Program-made: the position numbers and the translations under genes | Shown here: one piece after another, positions 1-7,787 of the stretch | Layout of the letters: each line of letters begins with the position of its first letter | Numbering within the stretch: the first letter of the stretch is position 1 | DNA from: Methanomassiliicoccaceae archaeon UBA480 | Lineage (GTDB): Archaea; Thermoplasmatota; Thermoplasmata; Methanomassiliicoccales; Methanomethylophilaceae | Length of the DNA: 16,088 nucleotides | Direction of reading: 5' to 3' | Assembly (NCBI GenBank): GCA_002506425.1 | Contig: DAXO01000007.1 | Location: 2,707 to 18,794 of the forward strand | The notes under the pieces: generated by a model | The model's database searches: none | What the model was told of the DNA's origin: nothing | Seen by the model: the letters and a program-made list of their open reading frames with translations, nothing else

Positions 1-98
1 GTCTTGGCGCAGGCCTCGATGTTGGTGTCGTACATCTTGCCGGTGTCCTCGAAGCTTGCAGTGAAGTTGATGTGGACGATTTTCTTGGTGTCTGCCAT
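1..98 (-). CDS. FKBP-type peptidyl-prolyl cis-trans isomerase, N-terminal part (cut by window edge)
   Basis: Only the first 32 codons are in the window. The peptide begins MADTKKIVHINFTASFEDTG and continues with KMYDTNIEACAK, which follows the opening of archaeal FKBP/SlyD-type prolyl isomerases (a beta strand, then a 'DTGxxxDT' turn, then 'EEVAK'-like residues). Such proteins are cytosolic folding helpers that isomerise X-Pro bonds and often act as chaperones. The start ATG (complement of 96-98) has a good archaeal Shine-Dalgarno sequence, AAGGTGATT, at 102-110. An AT-rich TATA-like stretch lies near 143-153 on the minus strand, so a short leader is likely. The family call rests on about 30 residues and is therefore moderate; the rest of the gene lies outside the window. 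Confidence 0.6.
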   Translation of the reverse strand, partial: MADTKKIVHINFTASFEDTGKMYDTNIEACAK

Positions 99-190
99 TT
101 GAATCACCTTTAATCTAAGTAGTCGCGCCCATCGCGTGGACCGATATAATAATGTCGGTAGCATCCCGCTGTTTGACCCAGCTGTGGAAA

Positions 191-201
191 CCCATATAAA
201 C
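191..201 (+). promoter_or_regulatory. TATA box of the tRNA-Thr gene
   Basis: The sequence CCCATATAAAC ends about 25 bp upstream of the first tRNA base. That is the normal TATA-to-start distance for archaeal promoters, with transcription starting at or just before the mature 5' end. Confidence 0.6.
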
Positions 202-225
202 GATGGGCAGTTACTCGTGGCTGGT

Positions 226-300
226 GCCGCCTTGGCTTAGGGGTATAGCGGCTGACTTGTAATCAGCAGGCCGGGGGTTCAAATCCCTCAGGCGGCTCCA
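226..300 (+). tRNA. tRNA-Thr, anticodon UGU, with encoded CCA
   Basis: A complete cloverleaf can be drawn. The acceptor stem GCCGCCT (226-232) pairs with AGGCGGC (290-296). The anticodon stem GCTGA/TCAGC encloses the loop CTTGTAA with anticodon TGT (Thr, reading ACA and probably ACG). The T arm is GGGGG-TTCAAAT-CCCTC, followed by the discriminator base T297 and CCA encoded at 298-300. There is no intron and no long variable arm. It is transcribed toward the bile salt hydrolase gene, and the two 3' ends are about 76 bp apart. Confidence 0.95.
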
Positions 301-376
301 TCGTTTTGAATACGGTCCCGATCAGTCCGGCCTGCCGCAAAGGGTTTAGTCGGACGGCTTCGGAAAGCCGTCGCAG

Positions 377-1348
377 TCAGTTCCTCATCAGGACGTCCTG
401 GTCGTCCGAGATCGGGAACAGCGCAAGGGAATCGGAATCCAGATCCGCGTGGCGCATGTCCACGCCGCAGATCCTGCTGTTCCCGTAGGTCCTGTAGTAG
501 TAGATCCCGCGCCCCGTGTCGCAGCACGACGTGTACACGGTGTACTCGTACTTCCCTCCGCCCAGATCGCAGCATCCCTTCTGTTGCTGCACCGAGTCCA
601 TGATGTGGAAGAACTGGGTCATCCCCTCCCCCGGGCCTGCGACGGAGTTCAGCCTTGTGAAGGCGGCCTTGACGAACCTTGAAGCCGAGGAAAGGTCTCC
701 GGGAAGCCCCATGGCGCCCATCCCCCTGCTGTACGGGACGAGTTCGACATCCTTCGAGATCCTGTTCTCCGGCACTGATGCGGACAGCCCCATGTAGTTG
801 ACCATGTTCGTCCTGTGGTAGGGGAACGGTGGGCAGTTGGTAAGCACTCCGAACGGATCGTCGTAGACATTCACGCCCGAAGCGGTAGACTCCACTACGA
901 TCGCCGAGTCCCTGTCCGCGACCATCCAATGGAGCGGGGTGAGGGGAAGCTTCTCGCTGAAGGCCTCGTCGATCAGCGTGCATCCGGTTATCAGCTCACG
1001 GGCCTCCTCCACATCCGAGCAGTTCCCGAGGACCCACGGTATGAACTCGAACGGGGTCACGTTCCTGCCCCCGGGTGAGCGCGGCCTGTAGACGGCCTCT
1101 CCCGGGAAGTTCAGTCCGGCGGCCCCGAGGCCGTGCTCGTTGACGGCATCGAAGTAGAGCGGGTACCCGTCGGCGACCAGGGCCATGCCGATCATCGCGG
1201 GGTGCTCCTTCATCTCCCCCTCCGCTCTGAAGCGGAAGGGGTATCCGCGGGGCGCCACGACGACCTGCTGCCCGAAGGAGACCTCCAGGTCGAGATTGCG
1301 TCCGAAGTAGTGTTCGTCGCCGTTCCTGTACGAAGCAGACATGCACAT
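377..1348 (-). CDS. Choloylglycine hydrolase (bile salt hydrolase / penicillin V acylase family)
   Basis: This is an N-terminal-nucleophile amidase of 323 aa, the usual family length. Family members cleave the amide bond of glycine- or taurine-conjugated bile salts, or of penicillin V. The start is fixed by the catalytic Cys2, which becomes the N-terminal nucleophile once Met1 is removed. Other expected active-site residues sit where they should: R17 and D20 (GRNLD), N80 (GLNFPGE), N171 (LTNCPPF) and R224 (SASRF). There is no signal peptide, so it should be cytosolic. A strong Shine-Dalgarno GGTGATC lies at 1353-1359, four bases before ATG. It follows the 1387-1956 gene by 38 bp, so the two are probably co-transcribed. 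It ends in a normal TGA. It suggests life in an animal gut. Exact substrate (bile salt or another amide) cannot be read from sequence alone. Confidence 0.92.
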   Translation of the reverse strand: MCMSASYRNGDEHYFGRNLDLEVSFGQQVVVAPRGYPFRFRAEGEMKEHPAMIGMALVADGYPLYFDAVNEHGLGAAGLNFPGEAVYRPRSPGGRNVTPFEFIPWVLGNCSDVEEARELITGCTLIDEAFSEKLPLTPLHWMVADRDSAIVVESTASGVNVYDDPFGVLTNCPPFPYHRTNMVNYMGLSASVPENRISKDVELVPYSRGMGAMGLPGDLSSASRFVKAAFTRLNSVAGPGEGMTQFFHIMDSVQQQKGCCDLGGGKYEYTVYTSCCDTGRGIYYYRTYGNSRICGVDMRHADLDSDSLALFPISDDQDVLMRN

Positions 1349-1352
1349 TCTC

Positions 1353-1359
1353 GATCACC
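1353..1359 (-). promoter_or_regulatory. Shine-Dalgarno site of the bile salt hydrolase gene
   Basis: GGTGATC on the minus strand is a full match to the archaeal anti-SD complement and lies 4 bases upstream of ATG. It decides the start that leaves Cys2 as the nucleophile. Confidence 0.8.
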
Positions 1360-1386
1360 GGATTGACATCCCCCTGTCCGGACTTA

Positions 1387-1956
1387 TTACTTGGGTATGG
1401 GCACGGTATCGTCCGCGAGGATATCCGCTGCGGAGCGGAGCATCGCGGAGACGGCAACGCCTCTCGGCGTGAGGGACAGGATGCCGTCGCGTAGCGATAT
1501 GCATCCGCGCGATGCGATTCCCGGGGCGGACTGGAGCATGAGCTCCCCGCAGCCCAAGCGGTCGAGCTCCCTCTCCGCCGTATCGATGGGCATCGGTCCG
1601 TCTCCAAGGATCATCGCCAGGGCCATCGCGTACAGGGGCACAGGTCTTCTGCTGAGGTCCTCCGAATCGCAGCCATCCAGATAGTCTGCCATCTCCGCGT
1701 CTGCATCCTCTCCTGCGGTCTCCATGATCCAATCCAGAGCCCTGACGGCCTCGGTCGGTCTAGCCAGGCCGTCCCCGAACCGGATGATGCCGGCGGCCGA
1801 GAGCTCCTCCATATCCTTCTCGGCTCTCCCTCTGTCGGGGCAGGCCGATACCAGCTCCCGGGCGGTTCTGGAGCCGCCCGAGAGCTCTCTGACCATCGCT
1901 TTGCAGTTGCGGCGCGACATAGCATCCGCTGGATGGTCCTCTTCGATTCCCTTCAT
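1387..1956 (-). CDS. Hypothetical protein with possible winged-helix fold; candidate regulator
   Basis: I do not recognise the family. The product is 189 aa if the first ATG is used. A second ATG at codon 13 (1918-1920), just before SRRNCKAMVREL, is an equally good start, and neither has a clear ribosome site. Residues about 13-75 look like a small winged helix: a helix, then a 'SRTARELVSAC' turn-helix, then 'AEKDMEELSAAGIIRFG', the typical helix-plus-wing pattern. A similar pattern recurs near the C-terminus (MPIDTAERELDRLG, then ISLRDGILSLTPRGVAVSAML). It is soluble with no membrane segment. It stops at TAA 38 bp before the bile salt hydrolase start, so a regulatory role for that gene is possible but is inference only. 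Confidence 0.55.
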   Translation of the reverse strand: MKGIEEDHPADAMSRRNCKAMVRELSGGSRTARELVSACPDRGRAEKDMEELSAAGIIRFGDGLARPTEAVRALDWIMETAGEDADAEMADYLDGCDSEDLSRRPVPLYAMALAMILGDGPMPIDTAERELDRLGCGELMLQSAPGIASRGCISLRDGILSLTPRGVAVSAMLRSAADILADDTVPIPK

Positions 1957-2125
1957 GTGTATTCCCCGCCGTCCCCCGGACCCTCTTCCGGCCCGGGGGA
2001 GGTGCAGCGGACGCCCGTGCGGTCCTCCCGGAGGGAGGCTCTCCTCCGCATCGTCCGTCCGACGGGACCGAAGATGGCGATGTATAAGTGGGAAGCAGGG
2101 ACTTGTTCGGTCCCTGTGCGAGAAG

Positions 2126-2153
2126 TCGGCCGGAGTTCACGCACGCCGGCCGA
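2126..2153. repeat. Inverted repeat TCGGCCGG / CCGGCCGA
   Basis: Perfect 8-bp arms at 2126-2133 and 2146-2153 are separated by 12 bp. The repeat lies between the terminator hairpin and the TATA-like box of the next minus-strand unit. It could be a second stem of the terminator or an operator. Confidence 0.5.
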
Positions 2154-2173
2154 GAAAGGGGGGATTCCCCCCG
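2154..2173 (-). terminator. Terminator-like hairpin after the transglutaminase-like gene
   Basis: On the minus strand, GGGGGG-AAT-CCCCCC is followed by TTTCT and begins about 6 bases after the TGA stop at 2179-2181. Arms are at 2158-2163 and 2167-2172. The short U tract is typical of archaeal termination. Confidence 0.5.
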
Positions 2174-2178
2174 TTTGT

Positions 2179-3495
2179 TCAAGCCGTAGCGCCGGCCCTG
2201 TAGAGCCCGTAGCTGCCGCCGGCGGGCTCGCCCTTGTAGTAGATGGCGTTGTCCACCACGGAATAGTCCGTGGAGATGTATCCGACGCCGTAGCTGTCGG
2301 TGTCGAGCGTGGTCTCGCATCCGTAGAAGGTCTTTCCGTCGGACTGCATGGAGAACACCGCGACCTTCGCGGCGTATTCTTCCGATACGGCGCCCGCCTC
2401 GTAAGTGTCGATGGAGACGGCGGCGATCGCATGTCCCGGAATCAGGAAGACGCCCGCCTCGTACCCGGCGGCCTCGAACAGCGCGGCGCAGAGTATCGAT
2501 GTGTCCTCGCAGTCCCCTCCTCCGTTGTAGATCGTCTCGATGGGGAATGCGTAGTACTCCTCCTGCGAATACTGCTGTATGTCGAGGACGTATCCGAAGC
2601 ACTCCTGCACGAAAGCGAGGATGAACTCCGCATAGCCCTGTCCTTCCGGAACCCCTCCGGTCAGGGCGTACTGCGCCCTCAGGGAGGACTCCAGCTCCTT
2701 CACGGTATCGTCGACGACGATGAATCCAGGCACCAGCGAGTACTCCCCCGTTCCGTTCCCGGATCTGGTCACGAGGCTGGCTCCGTTGGTTCCCGCGTAT
2801 TTCGAGTACTCGTCGTAGCCGTACGTCGCGGTCGCGGAGAGATCCGATCCGCCATGCTTCCATGAGTACGTCTCGGTGATCGTCCCGCCGATGTCGAATG
2901 ATACGGTGTACTCCGTCTGGTCCCAGGGGGTCCAGCGGAACGGCAGGTTCGAATCCAACCAGTCCGATTCGCTGCATATCACTCCGAACGTGTACTTCCC
3001 GAAGGAGTCGTCTCCCAGGGTCCACGTCGCGGTGGCCTCGCTCTTCGTGACCGAGTTCTGCAGCTTGTTGCCGTGGCTGTCGTTCTTGTACACGTACCAG
3101 ACGAAGCTGTCGTACTTCTCCGCCTCCGAATCCGCCATGGTCACTTTGATGAAGGCGCTTCCGTTCTCGTTCGTGCCGTTCTCGACGGTGAACAGGTCCT
3201 TGTATTCGGATGTGTAGGACACGGTGTATTCGACGGATTTGCTCCCGCTTCCAGTGGAGGCCGTGGTGAACACCGACGGGGTGTCGGGCTCCGTATCGTC
3301 GGATCCTCCGTCTCCCGAGTACATGATGAGGCAAGCGGCGACGACGATGACGACCAGGGCCACCACTGCGACCGCCGCTGTTCTTCCGCCTCTCCGGCGC
3401 TCCGTCTGTACGGCGGGGGCATCCGCATAGGCTCCGCACCAGGGGCATATGCGGGTCCCGTCCTCGATATCTCTGCCGCATTCAGGGCATCTCAT
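2179..3495 (-). CDS. Zinc-ribbon, membrane-anchored protein with transglutaminase-like domain
   Basis: This 438-aa protein begins with a cytosolic zinc ribbon (C3-x2-C6 and C17-x2-C20), then a basic stretch and one transmembrane helix (about 39-58). A Ser/Thr/Asp-rich linker leads to a large outer domain. A transglutaminase-like (papain-fold) core shows the expected triad: C329 in GGGDCEDTS, H355 in PGHAIAAV and D398 in ETTLDTDS. Proteins of this fold cleave or cross-link peptides, but many archaeal ones have no known substrate. Residues about 85-215 look like an Ig/PKD-type beta domain. The gene appears leaderless: the TATA sequence at 3518-3528 lies about 26 bp before ATG. It stops at TGA, followed by a terminator hairpin. 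The domain reading is good; the biological role is unknown. Confidence 0.8.
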   Translation of the reverse strand: MRCPECGRDIEDGTRICPWCGAYADAPAVQTERRRGGRTAAVAVVALVVIVVAACLIMYSGDGGSDDTEPDTPSVFTTASTGSGSKSVEYTVSYTSEYKDLFTVENGTNENGSAFIKVTMADSEAEKYDSFVWYVYKNDSHGNKLQNSVTKSEATATWTLGDDSFGKYTFGVICSESDWLDSNLPFRWTPWDQTEYTVSFDIGGTITETYSWKHGGSDLSATATYGYDEYSKYAGTNGASLVTRSGNGTGEYSLVPGFIVVDDTVKELESSLRAQYALTGGVPEGQGYAEFILAFVQECFGYVLDIQQYSQEEYYAFPIETIYNGGGDCEDTSILCAALFEAAGYEAGVFLIPGHAIAAVSIDTYEAGAVSEEYAAKVAVFSMQSDGKTFYGCETTLDTDSYGVGYISTDYSVVDNAIYYKGEPAGGSYGLYRAGATA

Positions 3496-3517
3496 GGGAC
3501 TCCGTTGGGATTCCCCG

Positions 3518-3529
3518 CTTATTTAACGC
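3518..3529. promoter_or_regulatory. TATA element of the divergent promoter region
   Basis: GCTTATTTAACG lies about 26 bp upstream of the transglutaminase-like gene's ATG, which implies a leaderless transcript. The element is AT-rich on both strands and could also serve the plus-strand lipid unit, although a closer candidate (ACTTAAC near 3585) sits about 30 bp before that GTG. Confidence 0.5.
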
Positions 3530-3615
3530 TGTCTGATTTCCGTTCGGACATCGCGTTATGGCATCCGCTGTGAGCGGGGAAACCGACTTAACGCGGACCG
3601 GCATTCCGAGCCCAG

Positions 3616-5103
3616 GTGGCCGACTTGGACGTGGACGAAGTGCTCTCATTCACCAACATGTTCTCCGACCTGGTGATGCTGATCGTCCTGTTGGACATAG
3701 CCGCGCTCCTCATCATGTTCTTCCTCGAGAGGTGCGACCCCAGGGTGCTGGTGACTTGGTTGATCCTTCTGATCCTGCTTCCGCCGGTCGGCTTCATACT
3801 GTATCTCTACATGGGGGCGACGATCTACAACCGTCGCAAGTTCAAGCCCAAGAACATCACCGACACCCAGCTGATGGATGCGGCGGAATGGCAGAGGGGC
3901 ATCCTGGAGAAGGACGAGGTTGAGCATCCGGAGGACGCCGGCGTCCTCGCACTGGCGAAGGCGATGCAGAGGGCCGGCGCCTGGTCCTACTCCAACAACA
4001 ACGACATCTCCCTATACACCGAGGGCGACCCGCTGTTCCGCGACATGATGGCCGACCTCAGGTCGGCCAAGAGGTTCATCCTGATCGAGTACTACATCAT
4101 CCGCAACGACCACGACGGCAACGAGTTCGTTAGCCTTCTGACCCAGAAGGTCCGCGAAGGGGTGGAGGTCCGTCTCATGACCGACGCATTCGGGATAGGA
4201 AAGGGACCCAAGGAGGGCATATTCAGATTCAGGAACGCCGGAGGGCACTATGCGATGTTCCATTCGTCGATCAACCTGCTCCTGAGCCCCAAGAAGAACA
4301 ACCGCAATCACCGTAAAATCGCCATTATAGACGGCAGGGTGGCCTACTGCGGCGGATTCAACATAGGCGACGAGTACCGCGGCGAGGGTCCCCTGGGCCA
4401 CTGGAGGGACGCAACGGTCAGGGTGACCGGGGCCGGGATACTCCCGATGACCGTCCGCTTCTGTGCCGACTGGCAGTACTGCGCCTCTCGCAGGGACAGG
4501 CTCCGCCCGATAGACGAGTACCTCGACAGGAGCATGGCCGATAACGCCGGGAGCGACAGGATGCAGCTGGTGTCCGGCGGACCCGACTCCATGCCGAACA
4601 ATCCGGTTCAGATGCAGTACCTCTCGATGATCGTCAACGCGCGCAGGAGGCTGTACATAACCACTCCGTATCTCGGTCCGGACGAATCGATGATCGCCGC
4701 TCTCGGCAATGCCGCCAGGTCCGGCGTGGACGTGAGGATCCTGATACCCGACAAGAAGGACCACATCTTCCTGTACTGGAACAACCTCACCTATGCGAAC
4801 ATGCTGATGAAGGCCGGAGTCAGGGTGTGGAGGTACAACGACGGATTCGTTCACGAGAAGATGATGCTCATGGACGACACCTGCTGCTCGATAGGATCGG
4901 CGAACCTCGACCACAGGTCGCTCACATTGAATTTCGAATCCAATGCGATGATCTACTCTCAGAGGATCAACGCCGAGGCCGCGGAGAGGTTCCTGGAGGA
5001 TCTCGAGCGCAGCACCGAGTACTCCTGCGAGGAGTACGAGAGGAGGACGCCGATGATGAAACTGAGGATGGCCGTATCATGGCAGATGAAGCTGCTCGCA
5101 TGA
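3616..5103 (+). CDS. cls: Cardiolipin synthase (phospholipase D superfamily, ClsA-like)
   Basis: At 495 aa it matches bacterial-type cardiolipin synthases. Two N-terminal membrane helices (about 18-37 and 44-66, with PPVG between helix and loop) are followed by two PLD catalytic motifs: H232-x-K234-x4-D239 (NHRKIAIIDG) and H413-x-K415-x4-D420 (VHEKMMLMDD), each followed by the usual GxxN element. These enzymes join two glycerophospholipids at the membrane. Related archaeal enzymes are known to make archaeal cardiolipins. I chose the GTG at 3616; an ATG at 3658 is an alternative but would cut into the membrane region. The stop TGA overlaps the next start as ATGA, so the reductase is translationally coupled. 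Confidence 0.9.
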   Translation: MADLDVDEVLSFTNMFSDLVMLIVLLDIAALLIMFFLERCDPRVLVTWLILLILLPPVGFILYLYMGATIYNRRKFKPKNITDTQLMDAAEWQRGILEKDEVEHPEDAGVLALAKAMQRAGAWSYSNNNDISLYTEGDPLFRDMMADLRSAKRFILIEYYIIRNDHDGNEFVSLLTQKVREGVEVRLMTDAFGIGKGPKEGIFRFRNAGGHYAMFHSSINLLLSPKKNNRNHRKIAIIDGRVAYCGGFNIGDEYRGEGPLGHWRDATVRVTGAGILPMTVRFCADWQYCASRRDRLRPIDEYLDRSMADNAGSDRMQLVSGGPDSMPNNPVQMQYLSMIVNARRRLYITTPYLGPDESMIAALGNAARSGVDVRILIPDKKDHIFLYWNNLTYANMLMKAGVRVWRYNDGFVHEKMMLMDDTCCSIGSANLDHRSLTLNFESNAMIYSQRINAEAAERFLEDLERSTEYSCEEYERRTPMMKLRMAVSWQMKLLA

Positions 5104-6140
5104 AGGCGGACGTCGTCATCGTCGGAGCAGGCCCCGGAGGGATGTCTGCGGCCGCGGCCCTGTCCGGGAACGGATTGAAGACCGTCGTGGTCGAGAGGCT
5201 CTCGGAGGCAGGCGTACGCCGCTATCACTCTGTATGCGGCGAGGCCGTCAGCGAGCGCTCCTTCTCCAGGCTGGGATGGCGCCCCGGCTCGATAGTCGCG
5301 GAGGTTTCGTCGATATCGATATCGATTCCCGGAGGCCCGGGCGTCAGGATCCGCGCGAAAGGCGCCATCGTGGACCGCCCCGGCATGCTCTCGGAGCTCA
5401 GAGCGATGTCCGATGCCGAGTTCATCACGGCTTCGGCACAATCCGTGTCCGAAGACGGGAGCGGATACATAGTCGGCCTGTCCGACGGACGCTCGATCCG
5501 GACAGAGTGGCTGATAGGAGCCGACGGAGCGCATTCGATTGTCAGGAAGGCGGTCTTCGGCCGCGGCCCGACCGACCGCATCCGTCTGGTCAACTGCATA
5601 GCGGAAGGGGACGGGGGAAGCGATCTGTCCTTCTTCGTCGAGCAGGCGCACGCCGGAGGCTACGGATGGAGGTTCCCCTCGCATCCCGGCAGGGTATCCG
5701 TCGGATTTCCCGTCGGTACATGCGACCCGAGGACGCTCGATATCGAATCCTGGGGCGCCCGCGACCTGCCATTCGGGGTATTGGACGAGGTCGCCCGCGG
5801 AAGGTGCCTGCTCGTAGGGGATGCCGCCTGTCTCGCGAATCCGCTGTGCTACGGCGGCATCGCCGCGGCGATGATCTCCGGGAAGAAGGCCGCGGAGGCC
5901 GTCCTCTCCGGCGATTCCGACGGATACGGGAGATGGATCGCTCGCGACCCTATGTTCGACCGCCGCTTCATGGACGCTCACCGCGCGTTCTGCGGATGGA
6001 CCGATGACGAGATATCCGACGCATTGGCTCCGTTCCGCCGCGGTCCGGTGATGCTATGCGGCCTGTATGCGATGATCCGCCGTCCGAAGTGGGCCCGGAT
6101 CTACTTCTCGGTGTTCATGGGCCTCCGCTACGGATGGCGA
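5100..6140 (+). CDS. Geranylgeranyl reductase family FAD enzyme (archaeal lipid saturation)
   Basis: This is an FAD-dependent oxidoreductase of the digeranylgeranylglycerophospholipid reductase type, which saturates the isoprenoid chains of archaeal lipids. Visible are the dinucleotide motif VIVGAGPGG (residues 6-14), E32 for ribose binding, the family YHSVCGEAVS segment with C46, an IGADG motif near 139-143, and the second FAD motif LLVGDAA near 237-242 followed by NPLCYGGIAAAMISGK. ATG at 5100 overlaps the cls stop; an in-frame ATG at 5079 is the alternative. The frame stays open to TAA at 6189-6191, but an in-frame CGA stands at 6138-6140. The 17 codons after it are AT-rich, unlike the gene. 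I end the gene at CGA (346 aa), consistent with its neighbours; the conventional end would be 6191. Confidence 0.8.
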
Positions 6141-6192
6141 TGCTGTCCAATCGTTTCCAGCAGGCCTGAATATTGGATGCAACTTGCATAAA

Positions 6193-6205
6193 TTATATAT
6201 ATTTA
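6193..6205 (+). promoter_or_regulatory. TATA box of the zinc-ribbon/nicotinamidase unit
   Basis: The AT-only stretch TTATATATATTTAA lies about 25 bp before the ATG at 6224, which points to a leaderless transcript. It also shows that the bases after 6140 are intergenic rather than coding. Confidence 0.65.
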
Positions 6206-6223
6206 ATAAGGTCAAATAAACTC

Positions 6224-6730
6224 ATGTCTACTCAGTCCCTTCAAGGAGGTCCGCTGAAATGCGTCAGATGTTCCTACGAGTGGATGCCGCGTAGGGACGT
6301 TCTTCCGATGAGGTGCCCCAAATGTAGATCTCTCAGATGGAACGATGCGCATCTCTGCGTTGAATGCAAGCGCTGCGGGAACAAATGGAACTCGCATGAC
6401 GGCCACCCGCTCAGATGTCCGAAATGCGGCTCGTACAAATGGGATCAGCCGCCGAGCGTCTACCACTGCAAGCAGTGCGGGAACGATTGGGTTGCGAAGG
6501 GGAGCAAGCTCCCCAGCCGCTGCCCCGCGTGCTTCTCCAGAGCGTGGGATCGCGAGCCGATCGTGGTCGTCGAGACCGTGCCCGTCGCATCCCCGGAGCT
6601 GGAGACGCTTGTCCGCGAATCGTACCGCAAGGGGAAGGGCTGCGTCCAGATATCCCTCGATACGGGGCTGCCGTACAGCAAGGTCAGGGAGATCATCTCC
6701 AGGGACGGCAGCGTACAGATAAGGACGTGA
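6224..6730 (+). CDS. Triple zinc-ribbon protein with C-terminal helix-turn-helix-like segment
   Basis: The 168-aa protein has three successive zinc ribbons at 34-35 residue spacing: C13/C16/C31/C34, C48/C51/C65/C68 and C82/C85/C100/C103. Each has the C-x2-C, basic loop, RCPxC layout. Residues about 122-160 form a small helical segment (VRESYRKGKGCVQISLDTG, then PYSKVREIIS) resembling a recombinase or sigma-type helix-turn-helix. It is therefore likely to bind nucleic acid; no named family is recognised. The start is chosen because the TATA box lies 25 bp upstream (leaderless); the longer frame from 6173 would include the promoter. It ends at TGA, one base before the ATG of the hydrolase gene, so the two form an operon. 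Confidence 0.8.
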   Translation: MSTQSLQGGPLKCVRCSYEWMPRRDVLPMRCPKCRSLRWNDAHLCVECKRCGNKWNSHDGHPLRCPKCGSYKWDQPPSVYHCKQCGNDWVAKGSKLPSRCPACFSRAWDREPIVVVETVPVASPELETLVRESYRKGKGCVQISLDTGLPYSKVREIISRDGSVQIRT

Positions 6731-6731
6731 G

Positions 6732-7250
6732 ATGATGCGCGCGCTGGTTGTCGTCGATTATCAGAACGACTTCGTCGACGGATCCCTCGGGAGCTCAGCG
6801 GCCGCATCCATAGAGGGCGCGGTATGCGCCCGCATGGAGGAGTACATAGGCACAGGGGACGACGTGTTCGTCACCATGGACACCCACGGCGAGGACTACC
6901 TCCTCACGAGGGAGGGGGTAATGCTCCCTGTGGAGCACTGCATCGACGGAACGGATGGGTGGATGCTGCACGGGAGGGTTGGAGAGATCGCGAGGATCGG
7001 CGGATGCAGGATCATCAGGAAGAGCACCTTCGGATGCGCCGAGCTCCTCGGACTCCTCAGAGGATACGATTCGATAGAGCTCTGCGGCGTCGCCACCAAC
7101 GTGTGCGTCCTGGCCAATGCGGTGATCGCCCGCACCGCCAATCCCCAGGCCAGAGTGGTCGTCCGCAGGGACTGCGTCGCGTCTTACGACGGCCTGCTGG
7201 AATCGGAGGCCCTCGACGTCATGGCGGGTCTCCAGATAGAGGTGCTCCGA
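6732..7250 (+). CDS. Nicotinamidase/isochorismatase-family cysteine hydrolase, ending at CGA
   Basis: The residues match nicotinamidase (nicotinamide to nicotinate plus ammonia, NAD salvage). The triad is D9 (VVDYQND), K97 (IRKSTFG) and C125 (CGVATNVCV), with the cis-peptide V120-A121 and metal ligands D50, H52 and H69. Isochorismatase-like hydrolases with other amide substrates cannot be excluded. The family's normal end, around LDVMAGLQIEVL, falls exactly at an in-frame CGA (7248-7250), giving 172 aa. There is no TAA/TAG/TGA in this frame until 8726, deep inside antisense of other genes. The terminal CGA forms CGATCG with the reverse-strand terminal CGA of the convergent coiled-coil gene. 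Start ATG 6732 follows the previous TGA by one base; the ATG at 6735 is equally possible. Confidence 0.85.
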
Positions 7251-7787
7251 TCGCTCCGGAAGGTCGTTCCTGACCTTCTCTATCCTGCGGACGGCCTCGA
7301 TGTACCTGGTGTGCTCCACATCCGCGGCCTTCCTGCAGTCGAGCGACTGCTGGTGGCATACCTGCGCCTCGGCGCGGAGCCTGTCGGCCTCCTCGTAGAG
7401 CTGATGCATCTTCTCGTGTGCGGCATCGGAGCTGTGGGACGCCTTCTCGGCCTTCTGATGCCACTGGTTGGACTGCATCTTCGCTTCCCCGACGTCCCCC
7501 AGGCCTCCCGACGCGCGCATCCTGGCGACGCGGTCGTTCCATTCGTCCCTCTTGGCGCGGCATTCGCGGGCGGTGATGTTCGCCTCGTCCCTGCGCTCCT
7601 TGTACAGCGCGGCCTCCGATGCGAGGCTCCTTGCCCTCTTCTGGAGCCTGTCCCTCTTGTCGGCGAGGGCTGCGGCCTTCTCCTGGAACTCGTCGCGGGC
7701 CCTCTTGTGGTCCGCGGCCTGCCTGTTCAGATCCGCGATGATCTCGTCGAGCCTGCGCGCATCCTCCTCTATCTGCTCGGAGATCAT
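7251..7787 (-). CDS. Archaeal coiled-coil protein, ending at CGA
   Basis: Almost the whole 178-aa product is a charged helical coiled coil: heptad-like runs of E/K/R/A such as EFQEKAAALADKRDRLQKRA, with a short glycine break near residue 93 (RASGGLGD). It resembles the broad class of uncharacterised archaeal coiled-coil proteins (COG1340-like); no function can be assigned. It starts directly after the TGA of the prephenate-dehydratase-like gene (TGAATG), so the two are co-translated. Its frame has no TAA/TAG/TGA until 6795, inside antisense of the nicotinamidase gene. An in-frame CGA (complement of 7251-7253) marks the likely end, where it abuts the convergent gene with no overlap. Confidence 0.7.

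Larger units (their letters stand above)
1957..2178. other. Intergenic region with terminator hairpin, second inverted repeat and TATA box
   Basis: I see no gene in this 222-bp stretch. It holds, in minus-strand order, the GGGGGG/CCCCCC hairpin just after the transglutaminase-like gene, the TCGGCCGG/CCGGCCGA inverted repeat, and a TATA-like CACTTATACA (2081-2090). The TATA box would give the downstream minus-strand unit (1956 to 377) a GC-rich leader of about 100 bases. Confidence 0.5.

Noticed and set aside
1760..3481. 573-aa minus-strand open frame over the transglutaminase-like gene
   Set aside because: It is Arg-rich shadow coding in another frame; the transglutaminase-like frame has clear motifs and promoter support.
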